64,000 nucleotides of DNA, taken from positions 186,001-250,000 of the forward strand of contig NZ_SZVS01000003.1 of NCBI RefSeq assembly GCF_007670255.1. Direction: 5' to 3'. Source of the stretch: Paenarthrobacter nicotinovorans (GTDB lineage: Bacteria > Actinomycetota > Actinomycetes > Actinomycetales > Micrococcaceae). Both the position numbers and the translations under genes were made by a program. The notes under the pieces were generated by a model. It had not been told where the DNA came from. It was given only the letters and a program-made list of their open reading frames with translations, and did not search any database. This document shows, piece after piece, positions 8,462 to 17,427 of the stretch; within the stretch, counting starts at the first letter, position 1; every line of letters starts with the position of its first letter.

Positions 8462-8494
8462 GTGGTTCCGGCAGCACCGGCACCAGCCCCCTGA
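8462..8494 (+). CDS. Putative leaderless upstream ORF encoding MVPAAPAPAP
   Basis: GTG at 8462 opens ten codons rich in proline and alanine, ending in TGA at 8492-8494. The stop lies directly against the AAGGAG ribosome site of the rhodanese gene. The GTG is six bases after the -10 TAGGCT, the spacing used by leaderless genes across this window. If translated, terminating ribosomes would sit on or next to the downstream Shine-Dalgarno sequence and could affect its use. This is read from spacing only. Confidence 0.35.
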   Translation: MVPAAPAPAP

Positions 8495-8507
8495 CGAAGG
8501 AGAACGC

Positions 8508-9407
8508 ATGGCCACCCTGATGACTGTCCCGGAACTGCACCAACGCCTCGACGCAGGGGAGAGGATCGTTCTCCTGGACGTCCGGTGGGTCCTTGGCCGC
8601 AACGACGGGCACGGGAACTACCTCGCGGCCCACCTGCCCGGTGCAGTGTTCGTTGACCTGCCAACGGAGCTTGCGGACCACGCCGAGCCAGGACGGGGGC
8701 GCCACCCGCTGCCCTCCCCGGAACGGTTCCAGGAAGCTGCGCGCCGGTGGGGCATCAACGACGGCGACACGATCGTTGCGTACGACGACAGCGGCAGCAT
8801 GGCCGCGGCGCGCGCCTGGTGGATGCTTCGCAACGCGGGGGCGGAAGCCGTTTACCTGCTCGACGGCGGCCTGGCCGCCTGGCGTGCCGCCGGCTACCCG
8901 CTGGAGGCTGGCGAGGTGACCGCCGTCGTCGGCAACGTATCCCTGGGGGATGGCCGCATGCCGTCCATCACCGAGCAGGAGGTCTCGCACTGGAGCCGCG
9001 GGGGAATCCTGTTGGATGCCCGGGCAGGGGAGCGGTACAGGGGTGAGGTCGAACCCATCGATCCCAGGGCCGGCCACATCCCTGGTGCACTGAGCGCCCC
9101 GACAACTGGGAACATAGCTTCGGACGGTACCTTCCTCCCGGCTGAGGAGTTACGACGCCGTTTTGAATTCCTGGGCCTGGATGACAACTCCAACGTTGCC
9201 GTCTACTGCGGGTCAGGGGTAACGGCCGCCCATGAAATCGCAGCACTTGAGATTGCCGGCTTCAACGCTGCGTTGTTCCCGGGTTCCTTTTCGCAGTGGT
9301 CGAACAACGCAGCGAACGACGTCGCCGTCGGTGATGCGCCGTTCGAAGACGCTGCGGTAGGCCCAAGTGGCATGAGCCCTGCCGACGGGAGTAGCGTCGA
9401 AGCATGA
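8508..9407 (+). CDS. sseA: Two-domain thiosulfate/3-mercaptopyruvate sulfurtransferase (rhodanese)
   Basis: 299 residues from ATG 8508, with GAAGGAG seven bases upstream. Two rhodanese domains are visible. The N-terminal one (about 5-140) is inactive in form, with D94 in YDDSGSMAAARAWW where a cysteine would be. The C-terminal one (about 155-285) carries the catalytic loop CGSGVTA with C234. It moves sulfane sulfur from thiosulfate or mercaptopyruvate to an acceptor. An open frame extends upstream to 8325 but runs across the divergent promoter and is not used. It overlaps the next gene by four bases (ATGA). Confidence 0.9.
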   Translation: MATLMTVPELHQRLDAGERIVLLDVRWVLGRNDGHGNYLAAHLPGAVFVDLPTELADHAEPGRGRHPLPSPERFQEAARRWGINDGDTIVAYDDSGSMAAARAWWMLRNAGAEAVYLLDGGLAAWRAAGYPLEAGEVTAVVGNVSLGDGRMPSITEQEVSHWSRGGILLDARAGERYRGEVEPIDPRAGHIPGALSAPTTGNIASDGTFLPAEELRRRFEFLGLDDNSNVAVYCGSGVTAAHEIAALEIAGFNAALFPGSFSQWSNNAANDVAVGDAPFEDAAVGPSGMSPADGSSVEA

Positions 9408-10552
9408 ATCCTGGACGCCCCGTGCCCCCACCTCTTGCGAAGACCATCACTTTGGACACCACCGAAGCTCCCGCCGGAGTGCTGGCGGCGGCGTATGGTG
9501 CCACCTCGCCCGATAGCGGCCTGGTGCCGTTGACAGTGGCGCGCCGCGAGCCCGGTGATGACGACGTGGAGATCGCCATCGAATTCTGCGGCTTGTGCCA
9601 CTCGGATGTCCACGCGACCCGCGGAGAGTGGCGGGTACCCCCGTATCCGCTGGTGCCCGGCCACGAGATTGTTGGCCACGTAACCCGTGTGGGAACCGCC
9701 GTGGAGGACTTCTCCGTGGGCGACCGCGTGGGGGTCGGATGCATGGTTGACTCTTGCCGCGAATGCGACAGCTGCCTTGAAGGCCTGGAGCAGTATTGCG
9801 AGCGTGGCAACGTCGGTACCTACGGCGCTGCCGACCCCCGCCATGCCGATGCCATCACCCAGGGCGGCTATTCGACGTCGGTAGTGGTGGACAAGCGCTT
9901 CGTGCTGCGGGTACCCGAATCGCTGGACCCGGCAGCAGCAGCACCACTCCTGTGCGCAGGCATCACCACCTATTCACCGTTGAGGTACTTCGACGTCGAA
10001 GAGGGCGACTCCGTAGGGGTGGTCGGATTGGGTGGGCTGGGGCACATGGCCGTCAAGATCGCCAAGGCCATGGGGGCCGAGGTCACGGTCTTCACTACTT
10101 CCGAGTCCAAATTCGATGCCGCCCGTGAACTCGGAGCGGACCACGTGGTGCTCTCCAAGGATGCCGACGCGATGGAAGCCGCCAACCGCAGCATCGACGT
10201 CATCATCGATACCGTCGCGGCCCCCCACGACCTCAACCCCTACTTCCGCACGCTCCGCCTTGATGGGGCGCTGTTCCAGCTTGGCCTTCCCGCCGAGGAC
10301 ATGCCTCCGGTCAGCCCGGGCCTGCTCATCCGCCGCCGCCTCGCCTACGCCGGCTCGTTGATTGGCGGGATCGAGGAGACGCAGGAAATGCTGGACTTCT
10401 GTGCAGAGCACGGGGTTGCAAGCGACATCGAAATCGTTGGGGCGGAACAGCTCAACGAGGCCTACGACCGCATGGTGGCCGGCGACGTGAAGTACCGTTT
10501 TGTGCTGGACACCGCAACACTTCAGGAACCAGCTGAAAGGGCAGACGCATGA
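9404..10552 (+). CDS. Zinc-dependent NAD(P)-dependent alcohol dehydrogenase (cinnamyl-alcohol/YahK type)
   Basis: 382 residues of the medium-chain dehydrogenase family. Catalytic zinc ligands are in GLCHSDVHA and GHEIVGHVTRVG. The structural zinc cysteines are in CRECDSCLEGLEQYC, the active-site cysteine is in PLLCAGITTYSPL, and the Rossmann loop is GLGGLGHMAVKIAKAMG. The sequence after the Rossmann strand (VFTTSESK) resembles NADP-preferring CAD-type enzymes that reduce aldehydes. It overlaps the rhodanese gene in front and the HIT gene behind by four bases each, so the three form one translational unit. Confidence 0.9.
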   Translation: MNPGRPVPPPLAKTITLDTTEAPAGVLAAAYGATSPDSGLVPLTVARREPGDDDVEIAIEFCGLCHSDVHATRGEWRVPPYPLVPGHEIVGHVTRVGTAVEDFSVGDRVGVGCMVDSCRECDSCLEGLEQYCERGNVGTYGAADPRHADAITQGGYSTSVVVDKRFVLRVPESLDPAAAAPLLCAGITTYSPLRYFDVEEGDSVGVVGLGGLGHMAVKIAKAMGAEVTVFTTSESKFDAARELGADHVVLSKDADAMEAANRSIDVIIDTVAAPHDLNPYFRTLRLDGALFQLGLPAEDMPPVSPGLLIRRRLAYAGSLIGGIEETQEMLDFCAEHGVASDIEIVGAEQLNEAYDRMVAGDVKYRFVLDTATLQEPAERADA

Positions 10553-10977
10553 GTACCTTGTTCACCAGGATCATCAACGGGGAGATTCCGGGCCGCTTCG
10601 TGTGGAAGGACGCAGAAGTAGTGGCGTTCCTGACCATCGCCCCGATCACCCAAGGCCATACCTTGGTGGTCCCGCGCGAGGAGGTCGACTCCTGGACACA
10701 CGCTAGCCCGGAGCTTCTGGCCAAGGTCATGGATGTCGCCCAAAGCATCGGCAAGGTCCAGGAAGAGTTGTTCTCCGCCAAGCGCGTGGGTGTCCTGATG
10801 GAAGGCTTCGAGGTGGACCACCTCCATGTCCACGTGTGGCCCGCCTATTCCACCGCGGATTTTGAGATCCACAATGTCGACCACAACCCGGACCCGGCCG
10901 TGATGGATGCGACTGCCGTGAAGCTGCGTGCGGCGCTGAGGGCAGCCGGACACGGCGAGGCTGTCCCGGAGGACTGA
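10549..10977 (+). CDS. HIT-family nucleotide hydrolase/transferase
   Basis: 142 residues. The histidine-triad motif HLHVHVWP (H91, H93, H95) follows the usual N-terminal FTRIINGEIPG and the helix-turn GHTLVVPRE. HIT proteins of this branch hydrolyse AMP-lysine, AMP-NH2 or dinucleotide substrates; the exact substrate is not decidable here. The ATG overlaps the TGA of the dehydrogenase gene. A strong terminator follows at 10992. Confidence 0.9.
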   Translation: MSTLFTRIINGEIPGRFVWKDAEVVAFLTIAPITQGHTLVVPREEVDSWTHASPELLAKVMDVAQSIGKVQEELFSAKRVGVLMEGFEVDHLHVHVWPAYSTADFEIHNVDHNPDPAVMDATAVKLRAALRAAGHGEAVPED

Positions 10978-10991
10978 TTTCCCTGCCAGTT

Positions 10992-11029
10992 AACCCGGCG
11001 GTGCTGTAAAGGCACCGCCGGGTTTTTTT
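10992..11029 (+). terminator. Strong Rho-independent terminator after the HIT gene
   Basis: AACCCGGCGGTGC (10992-11004) pairs with GCACCGCCGGGTT (11012-11024). The loop is 7 bases, and the T-run on the plus strand extends to 11029. It lies between the convergent HIT and hrpA genes. The T-run serves only the plus strand. Confidence 0.95.
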
Positions 11030-11047
11030 GTCTGCGGCCCTGGCTCG

Positions 11048-14000
11048 CTACGCGGGGGCGAGCGCTTGGTTCAGTGCCGTGCGTATCCGCTTCTCCGACA
11101 CGGAGTAGGCCGTACCGAGCTCCACTGCGAAGAGACTGACACGCAGTTCCTCGATCATCCAGCGCACCCGGGTTAACTCAGCGCCTGCGCGACGTCCGGG
11201 GAGCAGCGCGGACACGGCGTCGTCATAATCGTCCTCCAAGGCCTGGACGATGCCCATGTTGAGGCTGTCCCGCTGCACATTGCCCGGCAGCTTCTCCAAG
11301 CGCTTCTCCATGGCCTGCAGGTATCGCGGCAACTGGCTGAGCTGGGCGTAGCCCGTTTGTGCCACAAAACCCGGGAAGACCAGCTGCTCGAGTTGGCTCT
11401 TCATGTCGTTGAGCGCACTGATCAGCGGCAGGCTCGCGTTGGACTTGAGCGCCTTCTGGATGCGGCGGGTACTGGCCAAAATACGTTCGACGACGGCGGT
11501 CACCGTGAAGACGGTGTCGATCAGTTCTGCCCTGACTACTTCGTAGAGCGCATCGAAGGACTCGCGGTCCCAGGGCAGTTCCTGCGGAACCAGCTTGTCG
11601 ATCGCAGCCAAGGCGCAGTCAGCAATGAGGGCGCTGACCGACCCGTGGGGATTCTGGCTGAAGGTCAGTTTTTCGGTGTTGCTCAGGTGTTCCAGCACGT
11701 AGCGGTCCGGGGATGGGATCCGCAAGGCCAACAACCGGATGACGCCACCGCGCATGGCGGCTTCCTGTTCGGCCTTGGTCTGGAATACCCGCAATGCCAC
11801 GGACTTGCCCTCGTCGATCACAGCCGGGAACCCGGTGACCGCGTGGCCCTTAATGCTCCGGCTGACCTGGCGGTCCACGGTGCCGAAATCCCACTCCGTG
11901 ATTCCGGTGCGTTCTGCCACACCGCCCTCGACCGGCGCGGAGTTGCCGGAGGCCGGCGTCGATTGGCCGCCCGGGGCGACCACACCGTTCCCCCGTGAGG
12001 CGCGGGACGTCGTCGCGGGTGTAGCTCCCAGCGACTCGGCGATGGCGCGGCGGGTGGCCGGAGCAAGTATTTCCTGCAATTGGGCCAAGTCCTTACCCTC
12101 GTCCAGGACCTTGCCTTTGCTGTCTACCACCTTGAAACTGACACGCAAGTGGGGCGGCACTGCCTCCCAGTTCCACGAGCCAGGCGGAATGATGTGCCCT
12201 CGAAGCCGGCGCAGCACCAGTTCCAGGGAGGGCTCCAGCTCGTCGACCTCGGGATCGAAGCCGGCTTCCAGTGCTTCGGTGGCTTGCCTGGCGACATCCG
12301 GCGCGGGCACAAAATTCTTCCGGATCTGCTTGGGCAGCGACTTGATCAGGGCAGTGACAAGGTCCACCCGCTGGCCCGGAATCTGCCAGCGGAAGGGGGC
12401 GTCGTCCAGTTGGTTCAGGAAAAGCACCGGAACCTCTGCAGTCACGCCATCGGAGGGATTCGGAGTAGAACCCGGCGCCACGGGGTGGAACTCATAGCTC
12501 AGGGGCAGCTCAAAGCCCTTGTGAACCCAGGTCTTCGGATAGGCGGAGTCGTCCAGGGCTTCGGCGTCTTCGCTCATCAGCAGCGACTGGTCGAAGTCCA
12601 ACAGATGGGGATCGGACTGGCGCGCGTCCTTCCACCACTTGTCGAAATGCCTTTCGGAGACCACATCCTTGCCGACGCGGGCATCGTAAAACTCGAACAG
12701 GGTCTGGTCGTCCACCAGGATGTCCCGTCGGCGCATGCGCGTTTCGAGTTCCTCTATCTCCTGCAGCAAGGCCCTGTTGCGATGGAAGAACTTGTGGTGT
12801 GTCCTCCACTCGCCCTCCACCAGGGCATGGCGGATGAACAGCTCACGCGAGAGCTCGGGATCGATGCGGCCGTAGTTCACCCGGCGGTTCGGAATGATGG
12901 GAACGCCGTACAGCGTGACTTTTTCATGGGCAAGCACTGCGCCCTGGCGTGATGACCAGTGAGGTTCACTGTAGCTGCGCTTCACCAGCTCAGGGGCGAC
13001 TTGCTCGGCCCACAGGGGATCGAACTTCGCGGCAACACGAGCCCATAGCCTGCTGGTCTCCACCAATTCGGCGGCCATGACGTACGTGGGCGACTTCTTG
13101 AACAACGCCGATCCTGGGAAGATCGCGAACCGGCTTCCGCGGGCACCGGCGTATTCGCGCTTGCGCTCGTCCAGCAGCCCAATGTGGCTGAGCAGGCCGG
13201 ACAGCAAACTGATGTGGATGCCCTCGTAGTTTCCTACGGGGTCCGCTTCGCGCTTGTTGTCGAGGCTGATGCCCAAGGGCTTGGCGAGTTGGCGGAGCTG
13301 GGTGAAAAGGTCTTGCCACTCCCGCACGCGCAGGTAATTGATGAATTCGTTGCGGCACAGTCTGCGGAACTGCGTGGAGGAGAGCTCGCGCTGCTTTTCC
13401 TGGAGGTAGTTCCAGAGGTTGAGGTAACCCGTGAAATCGGAGATCTCGTCACGGAAGCGTGCATGCTTCTCCGCTGCCAACTGCTGCTTGTCGGTCGGCC
13501 TTTCCCTGGGATCCTGGATGGTCAGGGCCGCGGCGAGGATCATGACCTCCCGGACGCAGCCCCGCTTGCCGGCCTCCACGATCATCCTGCCAAGCCGGGG
13601 ATCGACGGGAAGTTGGGCGAGTTTCTGTCCGACGGCGGTCAGTCCACCGCCGCTGCGGCCGTTGCCGCGGGCGTCAGCGGACTTCTGCGCGCTCAAGGCG
13701 CCGAGTTCGCGCAGCAGCGTCACGCCGTCGTTGATGGCCCTGGTCTCCGGAGGTTCCACGAACGGGAAGTTCTCCACGTCCTTGGGTCCGCGGGCCACCC
13801 CCATCGCGGTCATTTGCAGGATCACCGCGGCCAGGTTGGTCCGCAGGATTTCCGGATCAGTGAACTGCGGGCGTGATTCGAAGTCCTCTTCCGAATACAA
13901 GCGGATCGCTATGCCTTCGGACACGCGGCCGCAACGGCCCGAACGCTGGTTGGCCGATGCCTGTGACACCCGCTCAATGGGAAGCCGCTGGACTTTGGTC

Positions 14001-14989
14001 CGGTGCGAATACCGGGAGATGCGCGCGGTGCCGGTGTCGATGACGTACTTGATGCCGGGAACCGTAAGCGAGGTCTCTGCCACGTTGGTCGCCAGGATGA
14101 TGCGCCGCTTGCCTCCGGGGTTGAAGACGCGGTGCTGCTCCTGGAGGCTCAAACGGGCAAAGAGGGGAAGGACTTCAGTGCCGGCCAGGCGCCGGTTGCT
14201 TTGGATGCGGCCGTTGATGGCCTCTGCGGCGTCACGGATTTCGCGCTCGCCGGAGAAGAAGATGAGGATATCTCCCGGGGCTTCCTTGGCGAGCTCGTCC
14301 ACGGCGTCGCAGACGGCATCGAGGGGATCGCGGTCCTCCTCGAGTTCGTCGTCGGAGCCCTCATCATCGGCATCGACGGGCTGCGACAGCGGCCGGTAGC
14401 GGATCTCCACCGGGTAGGTACGGCCGGAAACCTCGATGATGGGGGCAGGCCCGTCATCGCTGCCGAAGTGCTTGGCGAAGCGCTCGGGATCGATCGTGGC
14501 CGAGGTGATGATGATCTTCAGGTCGGGGCGCTGCGGGAGGATCCGCTTGAGGTAGCCGAGTATGAAGTCGATGTTGAGGCTGCGTTCATGGGCCTCGTCG
14601 ATGATGATGGTGCTGTATTTCCGGAGCAGTTTGTCCCGCTGGATCTCTGCCAGCAGGATGCCGTCCGTCATGAGCTTGATCTTGGTGGCGGCGCTGACCT
14701 CGCCGGTGAACCGGACCTGGAAACCAACCTCTTGGCCGATTTCGACGTCGAGCTCGGAGGCAATGCGTTCGGCGACCGTCCGGGCTGCCAGGCGGCGCGG
14801 CTGGGTGTGCCCGATCAGTCCTTTGTCGCCAAGGCCCAGCTCGAGGCACATCTTGGGAATCTGTGTGGTCTTACCGGAACCGGTCTCGCCGGCGATGATG
14901 GTTACCTGGTTCGCGGCGATGGCCGCCATCAGATCCTCGCGGCGCTCGGATACCGGCAGCTCTGCGGGATAGGAAATATGAAGTGTCAT
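11048..14989 (-). CDS. hrpA: ATP-dependent RNA helicase HrpA (DEAH box)
   Basis: 1313 residues, the usual full length. Motif I is GETGSGKTTQ (34-43), motif II is DEAH (131-134), motif III is TSATID, and motif VI is QRSGRCGR. Helicase-associated and OB-fold regions follow, then the C-terminal DUF3418 domain typical of bacterial HrpA. A low-complexity linker (Ala/Thr/Ser/Gly, ending near GGVAERTGITEWDFG) lies around residue 1000 within the C-terminal half. It unwinds RNA in translation quality control or mRNA processing. Its ATG overlaps the end of the upstream WYL gene by four bases, so the two are co-transcribed. Confidence 0.95.
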   Translation of the reverse strand: MTLHISYPAELPVSERREDLMAAIAANQVTIIAGETGSGKTTQIPKMCLELGLGDKGLIGHTQPRRLAARTVAERIASELDVEIGQEVGFQVRFTGEVSAATKIKLMTDGILLAEIQRDKLLRKYSTIIIDEAHERSLNIDFILGYLKRILPQRPDLKIIITSATIDPERFAKHFGSDDGPAPIIEVSGRTYPVEIRYRPLSQPVDADDEGSDDELEEDRDPLDAVCDAVDELAKEAPGDILIFFSGEREIRDAAEAINGRIQSNRRLAGTEVLPLFARLSLQEQHRVFNPGGKRRIILATNVAETSLTVPGIKYVIDTGTARISRYSHRTKVQRLPIERVSQASANQRSGRCGRVSEGIAIRLYSEEDFESRPQFTDPEILRTNLAAVILQMTAMGVARGPKDVENFPFVEPPETRAINDGVTLLRELGALSAQKSADARGNGRSGGGLTAVGQKLAQLPVDPRLGRMIVEAGKRGCVREVMILAAALTIQDPRERPTDKQQLAAEKHARFRDEISDFTGYLNLWNYLQEKQRELSSTQFRRLCRNEFINYLRVREWQDLFTQLRQLAKPLGISLDNKREADPVGNYEGIHISLLSGLLSHIGLLDERKREYAGARGSRFAIFPGSALFKKSPTYVMAAELVETSRLWARVAAKFDPLWAEQVAPELVKRSYSEPHWSSRQGAVLAHEKVTLYGVPIIPNRRVNYGRIDPELSRELFIRHALVEGEWRTHHKFFHRNRALLQEIEELETRMRRRDILVDDQTLFEFYDARVGKDVVSERHFDKWWKDARQSDPHLLDFDQSLLMSEDAEALDDSAYPKTWVHKGFELPLSYEFHPVAPGSTPNPSDGVTAEVPVLFLNQLDDAPFRWQIPGQRVDLVTALIKSLPKQIRKNFVPAPDVARQATEALEAGFDPEVDELEPSLELVLRRLRGHIIPPGSWNWEAVPPHLRVSFKVVDSKGKVLDEGKDLAQLQEILAPATRRAIAESLGATPATTSRASRGNGVVAPGGQSTPASGNSAPVEGGVAERTGITEWDFGTVDRQVSRSIKGHAVTGFPAVIDEGKSVALRVFQTKAEQEAAMRGGVIRLLALRIPSPDRYVLEHLSNTEKLTFSQNPHGSVSALIADCALAAIDKLVPQELPWDRESFDALYEVVRAELIDTVFTVTAVVERILASTRRIQKALKSNASLPLISALNDMKSQLEQLVFPGFVAQTGYAQLSQLPRYLQAMEKRLEKLPGNVQRDSLNMGIVQALEDDYDDAVSALLPGRRAGAELTRVRWMIEELRVSLFAVELGTAYSVSEKRIRTALNQALAPA

Positions 14990-15966
14990 GGCTGCTGCCA
15001 GTCTACTGTGGCCGGACCGGCGGCGGCATCGAGCCGGCGCGAGAGGTGCCGGGCGAAGGAGCGGAATTCCTCGGGTTCAAGAATTTCGAAGTCCAGGTCC
15101 AACGCCGCCAGGTAGGCTGCCGGTGCGGCGAGGTTATCCCATCCGGATCGAAGGATGGTCGCTGCCGGCCCGTCAGCGGTCAGCGTCGCGTACTGGGAAC
15201 TGACGACGGCGGATGCCTCGCCAAGCGGCGCGCGGAGCCGCACCACGACGTCGAACCGGTAGGGCGAGCGCGTGATGGATTGCTGCACATATGCTGCCAG
15301 GTCCTCCGCCGGCAAGGGCCGGGGCGTGTACTTCCTGCGTTCGCTCGGCAGGGAAGCGAATCTGTCTGCCCTGAACGTGCGCCAATCCCCGCGCTCCACA
15401 TCCCAGGCAACCAGATACCACCGGCGACCGGTATCCACCAGCCGGTAGGGTTCGACCAATCGTCGTGAGGCGTCGCCGTCGGAGGTGACGTAGTCAAACG
15501 TAATTTGCCGGCGATCCGAAATTGCCGCTGAGACCACGGTCAGTTGCTGGGGATCAACGCTTGCAGCGTTGCTGGGAAGCGAGGTGACCGCTTCTTTGAG
15601 CATCGCGAACCTGGGCCGGAGCCGGGAGGGGAGGACCTGCTCCACTTTGGCCAGGGCTCGGACGGAGGCTTCGCCGATCCCGGCAACAGGGCCTGCAGCC
15701 ACGGAGTTCAGGCCCAGGGCCACGGCAAGGGCTTCGTTGTCGTCAAGGAGCAGTGGGGGCAATTGCGCGCCCGCGCCCAGCTGGTAGCCGCCGGCGATGC
15801 CGGGGGAAGCGTGGATGGGATACCCCAGGTTCCGCAGTTTGTGGATGTCCCGGCGCACGGTCCGCTCGGTCACTCCCATGCGATCGGCGAGATCCGGTCC
15901 CGTCCATTCCCGGCGGACCTGCAGCAGCGACAGCAACTGCAGCAGCCGGGCGGAGGTTTGAATCAT
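14986..15966 (-). CDS. WYL-domain transcriptional regulator (YafY family)
   Basis: 326 residues. An N-terminal helix-turn-helix (about 1-60, MIQTSARLLQLLSLLQ, LADRMGVTERTVRRDIHKL) is followed by a WYL ligand-binding domain (about 140-230, GRRWYLVAWDVERGDWRTFRADR) and a C-terminal WCX extension. WYL regulators sense nucleic-acid or nucleotide signals, often linked to DNA damage or phage defence, but here the partner is hrpA. TAGATT lies seven bases before the ATG and no Shine-Dalgarno sequence is present, so the mRNA is probably leaderless. Confidence 0.9.
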   Translation of the reverse strand: MIQTSARLLQLLSLLQVRREWTGPDLADRMGVTERTVRRDIHKLRNLGYPIHASPGIAGGYQLGAGAQLPPLLLDDNEALAVALGLNSVAAGPVAGIGEASVRALAKVEQVLPSRLRPRFAMLKEAVTSLPSNAASVDPQQLTVVSAAISDRRQITFDYVTSDGDASRRLVEPYRLVDTGRRWYLVAWDVERGDWRTFRADRFASLPSERRKYTPRPLPAEDLAAYVQQSITRSPYRFDVVVRLRAPLGEASAVVSSQYATLTADGPAATILRSGWDNLAAPAAYLAALDLDFEILEPEEFRSFARHLSRRLDAAAGPATVDWQQP

Positions 15967-16113
15967 GCAAGTGAATCTAGCCCATCAGCAGTCCAGGCGG
16001 AGGGCCGGCGACACACAAGGACGCCCACCGATGCAAGGATCCCTGCAGTGATCCTTGAAGCGGCAGGCGCCGGATGGATGGGTTGTGCTGATCGTGCATC
16101 AGGCCGGTAGGAC

Positions 16114-16284
16114 CTAGTAGATACGGGGATTCCAGTAGGGGCCGCTGGGTGCCTCAAAAGCGGACCAAGGTTCTTTTGAGGTGACGGGCGGGTTGTGGCC
16201 GCGGCCATCCTTCAGGAGTGCTGAGACAGTAGCTGCGACGGCGGTGATGAGGACGATGAAGAGGATGATTCCGAAGATTTCCAT
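16114..16284 (-). CDS. Small single-pass membrane protein, function unknown
   Basis: 56 residues from ATG 16284: a transmembrane helix at 3-24 (IFGIILFIVLITAVAATVSALL), then a short polar tail with PWSAFEAPSGPYWNPRIY. I do not recognise a family. A frame extends upstream to 16356, but it crosses the inverted repeat in front of the divergent regulator. The ATG at 16284 has GGAG just upstream, although only about three bases separate them. The divergent arrangement with a GlxA-type regulator suggests it may be a target, which is inference only. Confidence 0.55.
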   Translation of the reverse strand: MEIFGIILFIVLITAVAATVSALLKDGRGHNPPVTSKEPWSAFEAPSGPYWNPRIY

Positions 16285-16317
16285 GTCTCCAGACTGCTCC
16301 CTGGTGGGCTCAAGAAA

Positions 16318-16384
16318 CAGTGGCAGAAATGCCCCATATGGACAATTTTCTGCCACACTGGAGATATGTTGAAATCAGTGGCAG
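16318..16384. promoter_or_regulatory. Inverted repeat and third half-site in front of the GlxA-type regulator gene
   Basis: GTGGCAGAAA (16320-16329) and its exact complement TTTCTGCCAC (16347-16356) are separated by 17 bases, so arm centres are 27 bp apart, about two and a half helix turns. CAGTGGCAG occurs at 16318-16326 and again at 16376-16384, inside the first codons of the regulator gene. The layout fits a dimeric regulator binding its own control region, between the divergent small membrane-protein gene and the regulator. Confidence 0.5.
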
Positions 16385-17334
16385 TGATCGTCGTTCCGGA
16401 CTTCTCCGTGTTCGAGTTCGGCACGGCTTTCGAGGTCTTCGGCATCGACAGATCCGACCGCGGTTCCGGTGTTCCGGCCTTCGACTTCCGGGTGGTCACA
16501 CCGGAGCCCGGAGACGTCCGCATGAAGTCAGGGCCCTCCCTCCACGTGGACCTCGGACTCGAAGCTGCGGCGGATGCCGATCTGGTGATCATGGCGCCGT
16601 TTGGCAGGGACAAGGATGTCCCTGAGTCCGTCCTGGAAGCCCTGCGCGCGGCCCACGCCAGGGGAGCCTGGGTGATGTCCATTTGTTCAGGAGCCTATGC
16701 GCTGGCCCGCGCAGGATTGCTGGATGGGCGGCGTTGCACCACGCACTGGCACTACTCCCAGGACCTCGCCGGCCGGTACCCCTCCGTCAGGGTTGATGAG
16801 AACGTCCTCTACGTCCAGGACGGGACCATCATCACCAGCGCCGGCACCGCGGCAGGGATTGACGCTTGCCTGCACCTGGTCCGTGTGGAGCTCGGCGCCA
16901 ACGTAGCCGCTGCGATTGCCCGCGACATGGTGGTGCCGCCGCATCGGGATGGCGGCCAGGCCCAGTTCATTGACCGGCCCATGCCAAGCTGCGGATCGGC
17001 GCCCATGGAGGCTCTGCTCCGGTGGATGGTGGAACATCTGGACGAAGAACACAGCGTGAACGAATTGGCCGCCCGCCTCCACATGTCACCACGCACCTTT
17101 GCCCGGCGGTTCCGGGCCGAAACCGGCACAACTCCGGCGGCGTGGTTGAACTCCCAGCGGGTGCTGCGGGCACAGGAGCTGTTGGAAACCACCGAACTCA
17201 ACATTGACGAAATCGCCCGTGAAGCCGGGTTCGGGCACTCGGTCCTGCTCAGGCACCACTTCGCGAAAGTGCTCGATACCAGTCCGCAAAGCTACCGGAG
17301 GGCGTTTCGGGGGCAACTGGCCGAGGCCATCTAG
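16366..17334 (+). CDS. GlxA-family transcriptional regulator (DJ-1/PfpI domain plus AraC HTH)
   Basis: 322 residues. The N-terminal class I glutamine-amidotransferase-like (DJ-1/PfpI) domain covers about 1-180, with the elbow cysteine near residue 107 in SICSGAYALA. The C-terminal AraC-type double helix-turn-helix covers about 215-315 (NELAARLHMSPRTFARRFRAETG, IDEIAREAGFGHSVLLRHHF). Relatives activate catabolic genes for nitrogenous compounds in response to small ligands. The target is not evident here. Repeated half-sites around its promoter suggest autoregulation. Confidence 0.9.
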   Translation: MLKSVAVIVVPDFSVFEFGTAFEVFGIDRSDRGSGVPAFDFRVVTPEPGDVRMKSGPSLHVDLGLEAAADADLVIMAPFGRDKDVPESVLEALRAAHARGAWVMSICSGAYALARAGLLDGRRCTTHWHYSQDLAGRYPSVRVDENVLYVQDGTIITSAGTAAGIDACLHLVRVELGANVAAAIARDMVVPPHRDGGQAQFIDRPMPSCGSAPMEALLRWMVEHLDEEHSVNELAARLHMSPRTFARRFRAETGTTPAAWLNSQRVLRAQELLETTELNIDEIAREAGFGHSVLLRHHFAKVLDTSPQSYRRAFRGQLAEAI

Positions 17335-17364
17335 GTCCGGCCAATGGGCTGGGCCGCGGGTCTG

Positions 17365-17410
17365 TGTTTCAGGCTTGTGTTCCGAGGTTCCAGGCTTGCG
17401 TTCCGGGCTT
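17365..17410. repeat. Imperfect tandem direct repeat between convergent genes
   Basis: Two near-identical units, CAGGCTTGTGTTCCG and CAGGCTTGCGTTCCG, are spaced about 22 bases apart, with a further partial GGGCTTGG after them. They lie in the short gap between the ends of the GlxA-type and emfourin-like genes. No function is evident. Confidence 0.4.
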
Positions 17411-17427
17411 GGCGCCTGTCCGCCGGC

